IMG/VR virus record: IMGVR_UViG_3300017917_000776
Coordinates: 1-28,953 of that record
Strand: one strand, 5' to 3'
Source: a virus
DNA: 28,953 nucleotides
Below, piece by piece: positions 16,193 to 24,971 of this stretch. The translations under genes and the position numbers were made by a program. The notes beneath the pieces were generated by a model, which saw only the letters and a list, made by a program, of their open reading frames with translations, was not told the DNA's origin and ran no database searches. How positions within the stretch are numbered: position 1 is the stretch's first letter; the number at the start of each line of letters is the position of its first letter.

Positions 16193-16681
16193 ATGTCTTA
16201 CGTAAAAATATCAGACCCAGCAATTATAGATTTGGCGGGTATTCAACAAATTATTAGTGTTGTAAATCAACACAGCGACTATCTCAATGTGCTCATTAAC
16301 AAGCTTGGTGTATTAAATAACCCAGATTGGACTGCCGATGATCTTGATGCAATTAATGATTTAGCAAATACAACAATTGCATATGGTAAAAGAAAAATTG
16401 CAGATACATCTTCCCAAAGGTTTTTAACTTCAAACAATAAAAGATTTTATGCAAGACCAGTAACATTCGGCTCTGGAGTATCTTTTTCTCAGCCACCAAG
16501 AGTTGTTGCTACAGTGGATAACTCAGAGCACTCATCAAACACACAGTTAGACTTTATTGTTTCTGTACATGATGTAACTACGACAGGCTTTACAATAAGA
16601 CTCATGAGAGCTGGTTCACAGGGAACTTTAGAGATGGCTGACAATATTCTTGTAAATTGGATTGCTATAGGACCAAGGTAA
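16193..16681 (+). CDS. H-type-lectin-like tail protein
   Basis: This 162-residue protein has a helical N-terminal half (IIDLAGIQQIISVVNQHSDY ... DLDAINDLANTTIAYGKRK) that could trimerise or anchor to the baseplate. The second half (about 85-162) has the H-type lectin pattern: an opening VTFGSGVSFSQPPRVVATVD, a middle strand FIVSVHDVTTTGFTIRLMRA, and a closing NWIAIGPR. H-type lectin folds bind sugars and occur in tail-tip and receptor-binding proteins, so host recognition is likely. Good SD (AAAGGAG) before ATG 16193. The next gene follows after eight bases. Confidence 0.65.
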   Translation: MSYVKISDPAIIDLAGIQQIISVVNQHSDYLNVLINKLGVLNNPDWTADDLDAINDLANTTIAYGKRKIADTSSQRFLTSNNKRFYARPVTFGSGVSFSQPPRVVATVDNSEHSSNTQLDFIVSVHDVTTTGFTIRLMRAGSQGTLEMADNILVNWIAIGPR

Positions 16682-16689
16682 TAACATAA

Positions 16690-19600
16690 ATGGCATCAGA
16701 ATATAAGTCACCGTTTTCTGTTGGTAAACGACAGACTATGTTTATTGATGCCAACGACCCAAGAATTAGAGGATATAAGGCTGGAATATCTGCAGCAAGA
16801 GCTGGTGCAGAAATTGTTGTTGTAAATTCTAACGGTGGATCTTTAATTGGTTCATCATATAATGCAAGCAAAAAACAAACACCTGGGTCACCATCAACCC
16901 CAAATTCTTCAGAAGGAAAAACTCCTGGAGAAATAACTAATCTTTCTGCTGAGTGGCAGGATTTAGACAGTGGTCCTGCTCTTGTTTTTTCTTTTGAAAT
17001 AGATTTAACAAATCCTGACAACGATACAATTGATAGCTTTTATTATACATTAAGCGATGGTGTAGCAACTACACAGCCAATTATTTATTCTAAATTAAAC
17101 ACATCTTCTTCTCAACAAGAACTTATATTTTATTATGCTGATAATACAAAATACTTTGGACTTTTTCAGCCATCATTTACAGAGTTTAAAATTAAAGCAC
17201 ATGATAAAACTGGAATATTTGGTCCAGAAGCAACTCTAACAAATATACCAACATATACACCAGACTTATGTATTCCAGAAATTGTTGTTACAAGTATTCC
17301 AATGGGCTATAGCGTAAGTCTAATAGATGTATGTAATAAAGCATATGAGTTTCTATCTGTAGAAGAGGTAGTGTCTGATGCTGGTACAGCACCAACAACT
17401 GGCTATCAACAGGTATACCTAAGCAGCCTAAAGCCAGCAAATATTATTACTCCAACAACTGAAGCAAGATGGGTTAAGGCACGTTATACAAGCAAGTCTG
17501 GTCTGTATGGAGAGTATTCAAATATTGTAAAGGTTACTCCAACTAATCCAGTTTCTGCAGACTTAATTCCACCATCAGAAGTTGCAGCAGTTTCTGCAGC
17601 ATGGTCTGGCGATAATATTATTGTAAGTTATACATTACCTGCAGCAGATGCAGGAATTAGATTTCAAATAGCTCTTACTGCTCCAAACTCTAGTGTGGGA
17701 TATTTTTATGTATTTCCAACAGGCACATCTTTAAGTCAAACCGCTACAATAACAAAAGCAGATTTATTTACTCAGTTTGGTGAACACTATTCATCATTTA
17801 ACGGTGTTTTCAAGAGCATAGATGCAGCAGATAATAAATCTTCTGGAGTATCTTTTACGGTTGCACAAAGAGCAAACCCACTACTGGGAATTACTCCAAC
17901 ATTTACAACTACTGCGCTAGTTAATGGATATTCAGTTTCGTATACTTTGCCACAGTATGCTGCCTATGGAGAAGTTTATCAAAAGTACACAACATGGTCT
18001 GGTTTTACACCGTTTGACTCATTTACTGGAACATACTCCTCTGGTGGTGCATCTGGAACAAACACGGTAACTTTAACAAATGTTGTTACAAATAAAGGAA
18101 TACCAGTAACAACAATACCAACAGGATATAGAGTTGTTGGAACTGGCATACCAGAAAACACATATATTACTGCAGTATCTGGAAATCAAATAACAGTAAA
18201 TAATAATTTTGATGAGCAAGTGTCTGGATCGATAACTGGATATGCTGTTGTATATTCGGGAGCAAGCCCAGCTACAATATCTTCTACAATATATCAAAAC
18301 ACATATTTGCTTATTAGATACTATGATGATTTTGGAAATGCATCAAATTATTCTGCAGAACAGGTAGTTGTGCCACTTTCTCCAGTAACTGTTGACATCA
18401 CTGGTCCAGGAAATGTTTCGCAAGTTGGAATGTCAACATCACCAGGAATTGATACTAGTGGCACTCTTGGGTTTAATGGATACATAAATCTTTCTTGGGC
18501 TGCTGTAACAGAGTCTAGTTTACGAGGGTATAGAATTAGATTTACTACAGATACAACTAATCCAGTATATTCATATGTAGACTACCCAATAGATCAAGCA
18601 AACATACCTACAGGAACACTATCATATAAGCTTCAAGGTTTAGCAGTAGGTGCAACATATAAAATAGCAATTGCTACGTATGATCAATATAATAATACAT
18701 CTACAGATTATATTTCATTTACAGATACAGCAATATCTGGTACACCAGCAATAACAGATTATATAACTGCTGGTAATTTTCAGTTTGGTGTTGGTGTAGA
18801 TCCAAGTAATACTACTGGAATAGCTGGAACAAAACGTGGTTTATTTTTTGATAATAGCAACTATTGGTTTTTAAATGCATCAGATAGTGCAAGACTAAAG
18901 GTAGGTGGATCTACCAGTAACTACTTGCTTTGGAATGGGACTAAGTTCACTATTGATGGAGATATAACAGCAAGAGGTGGTTCGTTCTCTGGCAATATAG
19001 CACTAACTACTTCTGGTGCATCTATATATAGTGGAGATGTAACAACAAGTCCAGGAAATTTAACTGGCGATGGTTTTATTTTTAATAAAGACGGTATCTT
19101 AATTAGAAAAGGTAGCAACCAAGTATCTCTTGATACTACCAATGGTGCTATAACAGCAAACTATGGAAGTATTGCTGGTTGGGAAATATCTTCAAGTAGT
19201 ATTTTTAAGCTAGACCCTACATCAGTAAAATATGCTGGAATGTCTTCTTCTGGAACATATAAGTTCTGGGCAGGAAGCACATCTTCAGCTGGAGATACAT
19301 CTAAGTTTGCAGTTGATAGAGATGGAAAAATGTACGCACAGGGTGCACAAATATCTGGAGGTACCCTTGATGTAGGTTCAGCGTGGCCTAGTGGATTTCA
19401 CGTAGATGCAGCTGGAAATCTTAAGGCAGCTGGAGCAATCATTAATGGAGAAATCCAAGCAACATCTGGAGAAATCTCTGGTAACTTCCAAATCAAGTCA
19501 ACAGGAACATTTTATGCTGGTAATGGAACAACATCTTCTGTTGTAATTAATACAAATGGATTATCTGCTCTTAATTCTAGTGGTGCAGGTATTACAGAAA

Positions 19601-20355
19601 TATTAACTACCCCAATTACATATGGCTCAACTCCAAGAGGAAATGATACAGGAGCTACATCTGGAAATCCACTTCCAGTAGCAATTAACTTCTTTACCAA
19701 GGGTGGTCTTATTGGTGGATGGGTTGTAGGAGATTCTACAATTACAGATAGGTCTCAGCAGTTTGTTCTTGATTCAGTTAACAAGAGAATATCTATTACT
19801 GGTGTTATTGATGTATCAACAAATTATTCAGTAAAATTTGGAACAGATATATTAAATATGGCTACATCTAGCTATAATATTTTTGAAGCTGGTACAAGTG
19901 GGCAAATTCCAAACTTTTATATTACAAGAGGTGGAATACTAAATGCAACTAACGCAGTAATTTCTGGAAATATCACAGCAACTACAATGACATCTACTGG
20001 AAGTTTCAGTTTTGCTGGTGGAATATTGCAAGGAACATCTTCATCTGTTACAATTAGTGGAGCCAATCTTGTTTTAACAGATCTTAGTGGTGGAGATGAT
20101 GGAACAGCTGGAGATCCAACGGTTGTAAGTATTATTAATCCTGCAGCTATTGGCGGGGTACCAGATGGTAAAATAGTTACAGGAAGAGCAATTTGGTATG
20201 GTGGAAATAATACTCCAACATCATCAATTACTTCTAGATATGCATTTAATAACACATTTGGAGCAACTCAGGGATATTACAATGGTCAACCAAGATATAC
20301 ATCCACTAATCCTGGATACTTTAGTACTGGTGACCTTTATATGACTCTAGTATAG
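16690..20355 (+). CDS. Giant tail fibre / minor tail protein with FN3-like and beta-helix-like regions
   Basis: This 1221-residue protein has an N-terminal head (MASEYKSPFSVGKRQTMF) and a low-complexity linker (TPGSPSTPNSSEGKTPGE). Several fibronectin-III/Ig-like beta domains follow up to about 700 (LSAEWQDLDSGPALVFSFEI; VSAAWSGDNIIVSYTLP; LSWAAVTESSLRGYRIRFT). From about 690 the pattern changes to repeated glycine/serine-rich turns typical of beta-helix or side-fibre shafts (ITARGGSFSGNIALTTSG; GAQISGGTLDVGS; AAGAIINGEIQATSGEISGN; ATNAVISGNITATTMTST). It probably projects from the tail tip and contacts the host surface. No enzymatic motif was seen. The ribosome site is weak (AAGG at a long distance), so coupling to the upstream gene is possible. 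Confidence 0.75.
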   Translation: MASEYKSPFSVGKRQTMFIDANDPRIRGYKAGISAARAGAEIVVVNSNGGSLIGSSYNASKKQTPGSPSTPNSSEGKTPGEITNLSAEWQDLDSGPALVFSFEIDLTNPDNDTIDSFYYTLSDGVATTQPIIYSKLNTSSSQQELIFYYADNTKYFGLFQPSFTEFKIKAHDKTGIFGPEATLTNIPTYTPDLCIPEIVVTSIPMGYSVSLIDVCNKAYEFLSVEEVVSDAGTAPTTGYQQVYLSSLKPANIITPTTEARWVKARYTSKSGLYGEYSNIVKVTPTNPVSADLIPPSEVAAVSAAWSGDNIIVSYTLPAADAGIRFQIALTAPNSSVGYFYVFPTGTSLSQTATITKADLFTQFGEHYSSFNGVFKSIDAADNKSSGVSFTVAQRANPLLGITPTFTTTALVNGYSVSYTLPQYAAYGEVYQKYTTWSGFTPFDSFTGTYSSGGASGTNTVTLTNVVTNKGIPVTTIPTGYRVVGTGIPENTYITAVSGNQITVNNNFDEQVSGSITGYAVVYSGASPATISSTIYQNTYLLIRYYDDFGNASNYSAEQVVVPLSPVTVDITGPGNVSQVGMSTSPGIDTSGTLGFNGYINLSWAAVTESSLRGYRIRFTTDTTNPVYSYVDYPIDQANIPTGTLSYKLQGLAVGATYKIAIATYDQYNNTSTDYISFTDTAISGTPAITDYITAGNFQFGVGVDPSNTTGIAGTKRGLFFDNSNYWFLNASDSARLKVGGSTSNYLLWNGTKFTIDGDITARGGSFSGNIALTTSGASIYSGDVTTSPGNLTGDGFIFNKDGILIRKGSNQVSLDTTNGAITANYGSIAGWEISSSSIFKLDPTSVKYAGMSSSGTYKFWAGSTSSAGDTSKFAVDRDGKMYAQGAQISGGTLDVGSAWPSGFHVDAAGNLKAAGAIINGEIQATSGEISGNFQIKSTGTFYAGNGTTSSVVINTNGLSALNSSGAGITEILTTPITYGSTPRGNDTGATSGNPLPVAINFFTKGGLIGGWVVGDSTITDRSQQFVLDSVNKRISITGVIDVSTNYSVKFGTDILNMATSSYNIFEAGTSGQIPNFYITRGGILNATNAVISGNITATTMTSTGSFSFAGGILQGTSSSVTISGANLVLTDLSGGDDGTAGDPTVVSIINPAAIGGVPDGKIVTGRAIWYGGNNTPTSSITSRYAFNNTFGATQGYYNGQPRYTSTNPGYFSTGDLYMTLV

Positions 20356-20365
20356 TGGGGAAGCT

Positions 20366-23300
20366 ATGCCAATTTTTAGATATGATAGCGATGGTTATCC
20401 AGGTACAAGTACACCAGGTACACCTGAGTGGAAAGCCATGTCCAATATCTATAGATGGAATGGTTCAGTATGGCAAAAAATAAAAAAGATTTATCGTTTT
20501 AATAATACTATTGCAGCAAAATGGCAATTAGTTTTTAGTGGAACAGATGCTCCACAACCAAAATCACCCTTTTCATCTTTATATAGAGCTTCAGATGGTC
20601 AAACTGAACCACTCTATAGTGGAAACACTGTAAGGTTAAGCAGAGGTGGATGGACACAAAATCCTACATCTTATAGACTTAGAATACAAACATCACTCAA
20701 TGCTGCAAGTGGGTATACAAGTGTTGCGGATCAAACCTATAACTCATCTTCAAGTCCTACAGCATCAAGTACAACAGATTCTACATATATTAGTTATACT
20801 ATTACAGATTCAGATGCATTATATCCATCATACTATATTAAAGGTCTTGTGCAAGCAACTAATGCTGATGGAACCACACCATTAGAAACTGCAGCTATTT
20901 TATTGCGAATTGGTTTTACTCTAAGCAATCTATCTGCAAGCTCTATAACTAGTTACGGAGCAACTTTTAGTTGGAACATATCTGGTGTTCCAGATCAAAC
21001 TAGCTATATATATGATCAAACATTAACCATTAGAAGAGTTTCAGATAATTTTGTTGTAAAGACAGTAAATATAGCTGCTGGCACTAATACTGCATATATA
21101 AATGATTCAGCATCTTTAGCTCCAAATACCGCATATTACGCTAAGCTAGTCGTAACAGCAAACGATAGTTGGAGAGACAGCGCCACTAGCCCAACTACAA
21201 GAACTATTGATAATTATTTATTTACTACAGCTGGAAATCCTCCACAAAATACCGTTGCCCCAATAATTACACCATTAAATAATAGATCTTATTTACCAGT
21301 AAGTACAGAGTTAACAGCCAATAAGGGAACTTGGAGTAATGTTTCAGCTTCAACCACATATGAGTATGATTGGTGGATTGAAGATGGAATAACTGGGGTA
21401 GTGACTAATAGTGGCTATATAGGAAGTACAAGAACATATACATCAATATATGCAGGAGATTTCCTTTTTGTTAGGGTAAAAGCAACTAATCCAGATGGTA
21501 CATTTGGTACAGCAGTATCTCAAACCTATATATTGGATCAGGCAGTAGCAGTAAGTCAAGTAACTCCAGTAACAGCATTTCCTAATACCTCCACTAATTT
21601 TTCTTTTAGCATTAGCCACTATCCTAATAGTTATATTGTGGATTGGGGGGATGGCACATCTAATAGTTATACTGTATCAGCAAATACTTCTACAGTTAAT
21701 CAAACAATAGCGCATACCTATAGTTCATCTGGAAATAAAATTATAACAATTACTGCTCAACCAGGAAGTAAACAAAGCTTAACATCAATAGATGTAAATT
21801 ATCCACTACCAGGAAATTTAACATCTGTTGAAAGCTACAACTTTACTGCTGGTAATGCACAATCATTTTTTACAACAGGTAATAATACAACAAAAGTATT
21901 ATATTATTATGACTGTATATCTATTCCATCTTTATCAACTACAACTTATACTCAAAATACGGTAAGTAATTTTCCATATAAAATACAGACCAATCTTTTG
22001 TCACAATTCACTTTAGATACTTGGAATAGTGATACATATAGTCCGTCTACAACATATTTTTTAAATAATACTGTCTGGTACGCTGGTAATCAATATAGGC
22101 TAACAACAACTATATATAGGTCTACACCGCCATACGATGAGCTGGGAGTTTCTGGACAAGTTCCAACAAATACTTCATATTGGACTAGAATTCAGACTAT
22201 AACATATACCCCTGGAGACTATGTTCTTTATAATGGCGCATATTATTTTTGTAAAGTATCAACTAATGGAACATATCCAACAAATACTACATATTGGATA
22301 CCAGATTCTACAGGTATTAGCTTTCAGCTGTATGCTACACCATATAATATAGACAGAGCTGGAACTCAGTCTGCAGCATCAAATATTATCATAAGGGTGT
22401 CTACAGCAACATCTCCACTACAGATTAGTGAAACTCCAACATTTTCCAATATAACGCAATCGGCTTTTAGAACAACATTCTTACCAAGCGTTTATACAAA
22501 TCAAGTTGATTTTTATATTCAAAAAGTTTCAGATGCGACGTACCCAACTGGTTATAATCCAAAAGTTATAAACGTATCAGGAGCATCATATAATAACCAT
22601 GATACAACAGTAGCTTTAACTTCATTAACACAATATTTAGTAACAATTAATGCTAGATATGTTTACAATTCAACTTACGGTATTTACCATGATGGTTCTG
22701 GACTGTCTGCGTATGTGACAACGGCACCACCACCACCAACACTATCAAATGCAACACTGTCTGATATTACAGATACACCATCTCAAGCATCAAGTATATC
22801 TGTTTCTGGAAGTTCTTCAAATATTGCTACAATATCGTGGGCTAATGGTTCTCCAGCAACATCAATATCTGTTGCATATAGCGGAGCTGGAACTAGTGGG
22901 TCACCACATGTAGATAGTACATCTCCTTTTGATACATCTATAACTAGATCATATACTTCAAGCGGAACTATTTCTGTTACTGTAACAACAACTAATAATA
23001 ATAAAAAAGCTAGGATTAGCTGGAATCAAACAAATACAGCAAGCTATGCAATTACTTATACATTAAGCGGAATAGGTGCAGTAACCGATTATGGAAATAA
23101 TACGGGATCTTCTGTTAATTATGATATAACTATAGGCTCTACATCAAGAGTTGTCACATTAAATTCTATAACATTGTATTCTGGTGCTAATCAGACTGGA
23201 ACATCTTCTACGTATAATTTTTCTTCTTCAGTAACTCCTGCAGATAAAACATCTAGCGGTAGCGGATCTGGATCCGTAACATATTCTTCACCAATTCCAG

Positions 23301-24130
23301 TTAATACTGTTGCTCCAACATTAGCACCTACAAGCATAGCTGTTGGAACTACACTTACTGCAGGTGTTGGATCTTGGATTAATAGCCCAACAAGTTACGA
23401 TATAAGAATATACCGTGGCACAGCTGGTGTTATTATGTCAGAAACTTTAGTAGCTTCTGGAACAGGTACAACTTTAAATTATACAGTCACACAAGCAGAC
23501 TATGATTCTGGACAAAGATATTTTAGAACATATGTAAGCGCTTCAAATGCTGGAGGATCATCTGCATTTGTTGCTGGACAAGAAAGAGGTCCAATTGCTG
23601 CACCAACCACATATACTGTTACATGGAATGCTAATGGTGGTTCAGTATCACCAACATCAAATAGCGGTGTAAGTGGTACAGTTATTTATGCACCAACACC
23701 AACAAGGTCTGGGTATACATTTTTATATTGGAGAGATACTCCATCAGGAGACTATCTATATTCATTAAATGCTGGTGCATCATGGACTATTTTTGATACT
23801 AGAACATTTTATGCAAGATGGCAAGCAGTTAGTGGATCTGCACCAGCAACTCCAACTGGACTAGTAAATGTTTATAATGGTGGAACAAGCTATACATTTA
23901 GTTGGGATCCTTCATCAGGAGCTACTAGCTATCAGATTATTCCATACCACGCTACTGATGGATCAGGTACAGGTTCTACAGCAAAAGCATCTAGAAATTT
24001 TACAAGTGGGTCAACATATGATAGCTCAGTAGATGGCGGAACAAGCTCAACATATGTCTCATTTGCAGTAAGAGCAACTAATGCAAACGGAAGTAGTGCG
24101 TATTCAGCAATTTATACGCCATATAGGTAA
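20366..24130 (+). CDS. Giant multidomain adhesion fibre (Ig-like, PKD, CBM-like, InlB-type repeat, FN3)
   Basis: This 1254-residue mosaic looks like a bacterial surface adhesin. At the N-terminus there are two W-x-K repeats (YRWNGSVWQKIKKIYRFNNT). Ig-like domains of the kind common in actinobacterial secreted proteins lie at about 65-185, 291-395 (NTVAPIITP) and 977-1080 (NTVAPTLAP). A PKD-like domain lies at about 400-475 (VDWGDGTSN ... AHTYSSSGNKIITIT). Two carbohydrate-binding-module-5/12-like repeats lie at about 550-650 (FLNNTVWYAGNQYRL; GDYVLYNGAYYFCKV). An InlB/Flg_new-type repeat lies at about 1080-1155 (TVTWNANGGSVSP ... YTFLYWRD ... TFYARW). A final FN3 domain (FSWDPSSGATSYQI) ends it. 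Host-surface binding is the likely role. SD GGGGAAG precedes ATG 20366. Domain limits are by eye. Confidence 0.78.
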   Translation: MPIFRYDSDGYPGTSTPGTPEWKAMSNIYRWNGSVWQKIKKIYRFNNTIAAKWQLVFSGTDAPQPKSPFSSLYRASDGQTEPLYSGNTVRLSRGGWTQNPTSYRLRIQTSLNAASGYTSVADQTYNSSSSPTASSTTDSTYISYTITDSDALYPSYYIKGLVQATNADGTTPLETAAILLRIGFTLSNLSASSITSYGATFSWNISGVPDQTSYIYDQTLTIRRVSDNFVVKTVNIAAGTNTAYINDSASLAPNTAYYAKLVVTANDSWRDSATSPTTRTIDNYLFTTAGNPPQNTVAPIITPLNNRSYLPVSTELTANKGTWSNVSASTTYEYDWWIEDGITGVVTNSGYIGSTRTYTSIYAGDFLFVRVKATNPDGTFGTAVSQTYILDQAVAVSQVTPVTAFPNTSTNFSFSISHYPNSYIVDWGDGTSNSYTVSANTSTVNQTIAHTYSSSGNKIITITAQPGSKQSLTSIDVNYPLPGNLTSVESYNFTAGNAQSFFTTGNNTTKVLYYYDCISIPSLSTTTYTQNTVSNFPYKIQTNLLSQFTLDTWNSDTYSPSTTYFLNNTVWYAGNQYRLTTTIYRSTPPYDELGVSGQVPTNTSYWTRIQTITYTPGDYVLYNGAYYFCKVSTNGTYPTNTTYWIPDSTGISFQLYATPYNIDRAGTQSAASNIIIRVSTATSPLQISETPTFSNITQSAFRTTFLPSVYTNQVDFYIQKVSDATYPTGYNPKVINVSGASYNNHDTTVALTSLTQYLVTINARYVYNSTYGIYHDGSGLSAYVTTAPPPPTLSNATLSDITDTPSQASSISVSGSSSNIATISWANGSPATSISVAYSGAGTSGSPHVDSTSPFDTSITRSYTSSGTISVTVTTTNNNKKARISWNQTNTASYAITYTLSGIGAVTDYGNNTGSSVNYDITIGSTSRVVTLNSITLYSGANQTGTSSTYNFSSSVTPADKTSSGSGSGSVTYSSPIPVNTVAPTLAPTSIAVGTTLTAGVGSWINSPTSYDIRIYRGTAGVIMSETLVASGTGTTLNYTVTQADYDSGQRYFRTYVSASNAGGSSAFVAGQERGPIAAPTTYTVTWNANGGSVSPTSNSGVSGTVIYAPTPTRSGYTFLYWRDTPSGDYLYSLNAGASWTIFDTRTFYARWQAVSGSAPATPTGLVNVYNGGTSYTFSWDPSSGATSYQIIPYHATDGSGTGSTAKASRNFTSGSTYDSSVDGGTSSTYVSFAVRATNANGSSAYSAIYTPYR

Positions 24131-24133
24131 AAT

Positions 24134-24346
24134 ATGAATAATATAGATAAAATAGAAATATTAAATGATAAAATAAATAATCTATCAAAAATTATAGATG
24201 GACTATCTTATGGAATATCTAATATACCATGGGATGAATCCAAGGGTATAGACTCAAGGGAACAAGATTTATCCGATTATATCCTAAAAAAGGAGGCACT
24301 TTTAAAAGAGCTTCAGGATATACAGGATAGTGATATAATATACTAG
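24134..24346 (+). CDS. Small probable coiled-coil protein A
   Basis: This 70-residue charged protein is almost entirely helical, with heptad-like hydrophobics (IDKIEILNDKINNLSKIIDG), a short loop around NIPWDESKGID, and a second helix (LSDYILKKEALLKELQDIQ). No known motif. It begins three bases after the fibre stop with only a weak AGGT site, so it may be coupled to the fibre gene. The overall layout resembles the next gene. It could be a fibre chaperone or minor tail factor, but this is not shown. Confidence 0.6.
   Translation: MNNIDKIEILNDKINNLSKIIDGLSYGISNIPWDESKGIDSREQDLSDYILKKEALLKELQDIQDSDIIY
24331..24339 (+). promoter_or_regulatory. Extended -10 promoter (TGATATAAT)
   Basis: An exact match inside the last codons of small protein A, 15 bases before ATG 24355. 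The AGGAGG ribosome site follows at 24345-24350, so a transcript from here would have a leader of only about 10 bases. It may begin the transcript that leads into the regulator and replication genes. Confidence 0.5.
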
Positions 24347-24354
24347 GAGGAAAA

Positions 24355-24567
24355 ATGACAACACTAAGCAATGAAGAAAAAATAACCATAGTTAATCAAC
24401 ATAAAAGAACTGTTGAGTATACTAAGTATGGAGTAGAGCTTTCCATCAAGGAAGAGAATGCCGTAGATAGTCCAAATCAGGATGCTATTAGCTCTCTTAA
24501 CGAGCAGCTAGCTGATTTAAATAGCAAGCTTGCAGTGCTTGATGCAGAAATAACTGCTTTATCATAA
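24355..24567 (+). CDS. Small probable coiled-coil protein B
   Basis: This 70-residue protein has the same size and helix-loop-helix layout as the preceding gene: EEKITIVNQHKRTVEYTKYG, a loop ENAVDSPNQD, then a clear heptad helix LNEQLADLNSKLAVLDAEIT. Similarity to protein A is only suggestive (KI-I-N near the start, a D-containing loop, a C-terminal leucine-rich helix). It has a strong SD (AGGAGG) and its own promoter-like site. Function unknown. It has no membrane segment, so it is not a holin. Confidence 0.65.
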   Translation: MTTLSNEEKITIVNQHKRTVEYTKYGVELSIKEENAVDSPNQDAISSLNEQLADLNSKLAVLDAEITALS

Positions 24568-24588
24568 TAAAAATTTTGGGGGTATAAA

Positions 24589-24783
24589 ATGGAAAAATCA
24601 GAATTAATTATTACTGCACTACAGCAGCGCATAGGTGAACTAGTATCTAACTATGAAACACAGGTTGCTGTACTAAGAGCAGAAATAACTCATCTTATTA
24701 ATCAACAGAATAAGAAAGATGAAGAAACTAAGAAGTATGCTGAAGAAATAGCAGAAAAAGTAGGAATTGAAAATCTAACATAA
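24589..24783 (+). CDS. Small probable coiled-coil protein C
   Basis: This 64-residue, highly charged helical protein (ELIITALQQRIGELVSNYET, VAVLRAEITHLINQQNKK, EETKKYAEEIAEKVG) looks like a continuous coiled coil. It follows GGGGG at a normal distance, and its stop overlaps the ATG of the zinc ribbon gene (TAATG). Unknown function. The third tiny helical gene in a row, it may act with fibres or as an adaptor. No transmembrane stretch. Confidence 0.65.
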   Translation: MEKSELIITALQQRIGELVSNYETQVAVLRAEITHLINQQNKKDEETKKYAEEIAEKVGIENLT

Positions 24784-24971
24784 TGTTTTGTAAAAAATGT
24801 AAAGGTAGAGTTTTTATAGATCGTCAGTACACGAGTGCTGATCATTTAGAGACCTTTTGCATACTGTGCGGAACAAGAAATTTTTTTCATCCACCATCTC
24901 AATCTTTGGAGGGAAGATGGCTACTGGAAAAGGAAAAATCCAGAGTCAAGAATACAATAACGAGCCTGTAA
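24783..24971 (+). CDS. Small zinc-ribbon protein
   Basis: This 62-residue protein begins MFCKKCKGRVFIDRQYT and has C3/C6 paired with C26-x2-C29 (CILC), a zinc ribbon, followed by a basic helical tail (LEGRWLLEKEKSRVKN). Similar small ribbon genes often sit directly before MerR-like HTH genes in actinophages and are taken as regulatory. Its last 55 bases overlap the start of that HTH gene in another frame. It starts on TAATG with the upstream gene. Confidence 0.65.
   Translation: MFCKKCKGRVFIDRQYTSADHLETFCILCGTRNFFHPPSQSLEGRWLLEKEKSRVKNTITSL

Noticed and set aside
16870-16876. AAAAAAC run in the first fibre gene
   Set aside because: It is not in the X_XXY_YYZ reading phase (codons are AAA AAA CAA), so it cannot act as a standard -1 slippery site.
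24134-24783. Lysis cassette (holin or endolysin) at the end of the tail module
   Set aside because: None of the three small genes has a hydrophobic membrane segment or an enzymatic motif; lysis genes must lie outside the window.
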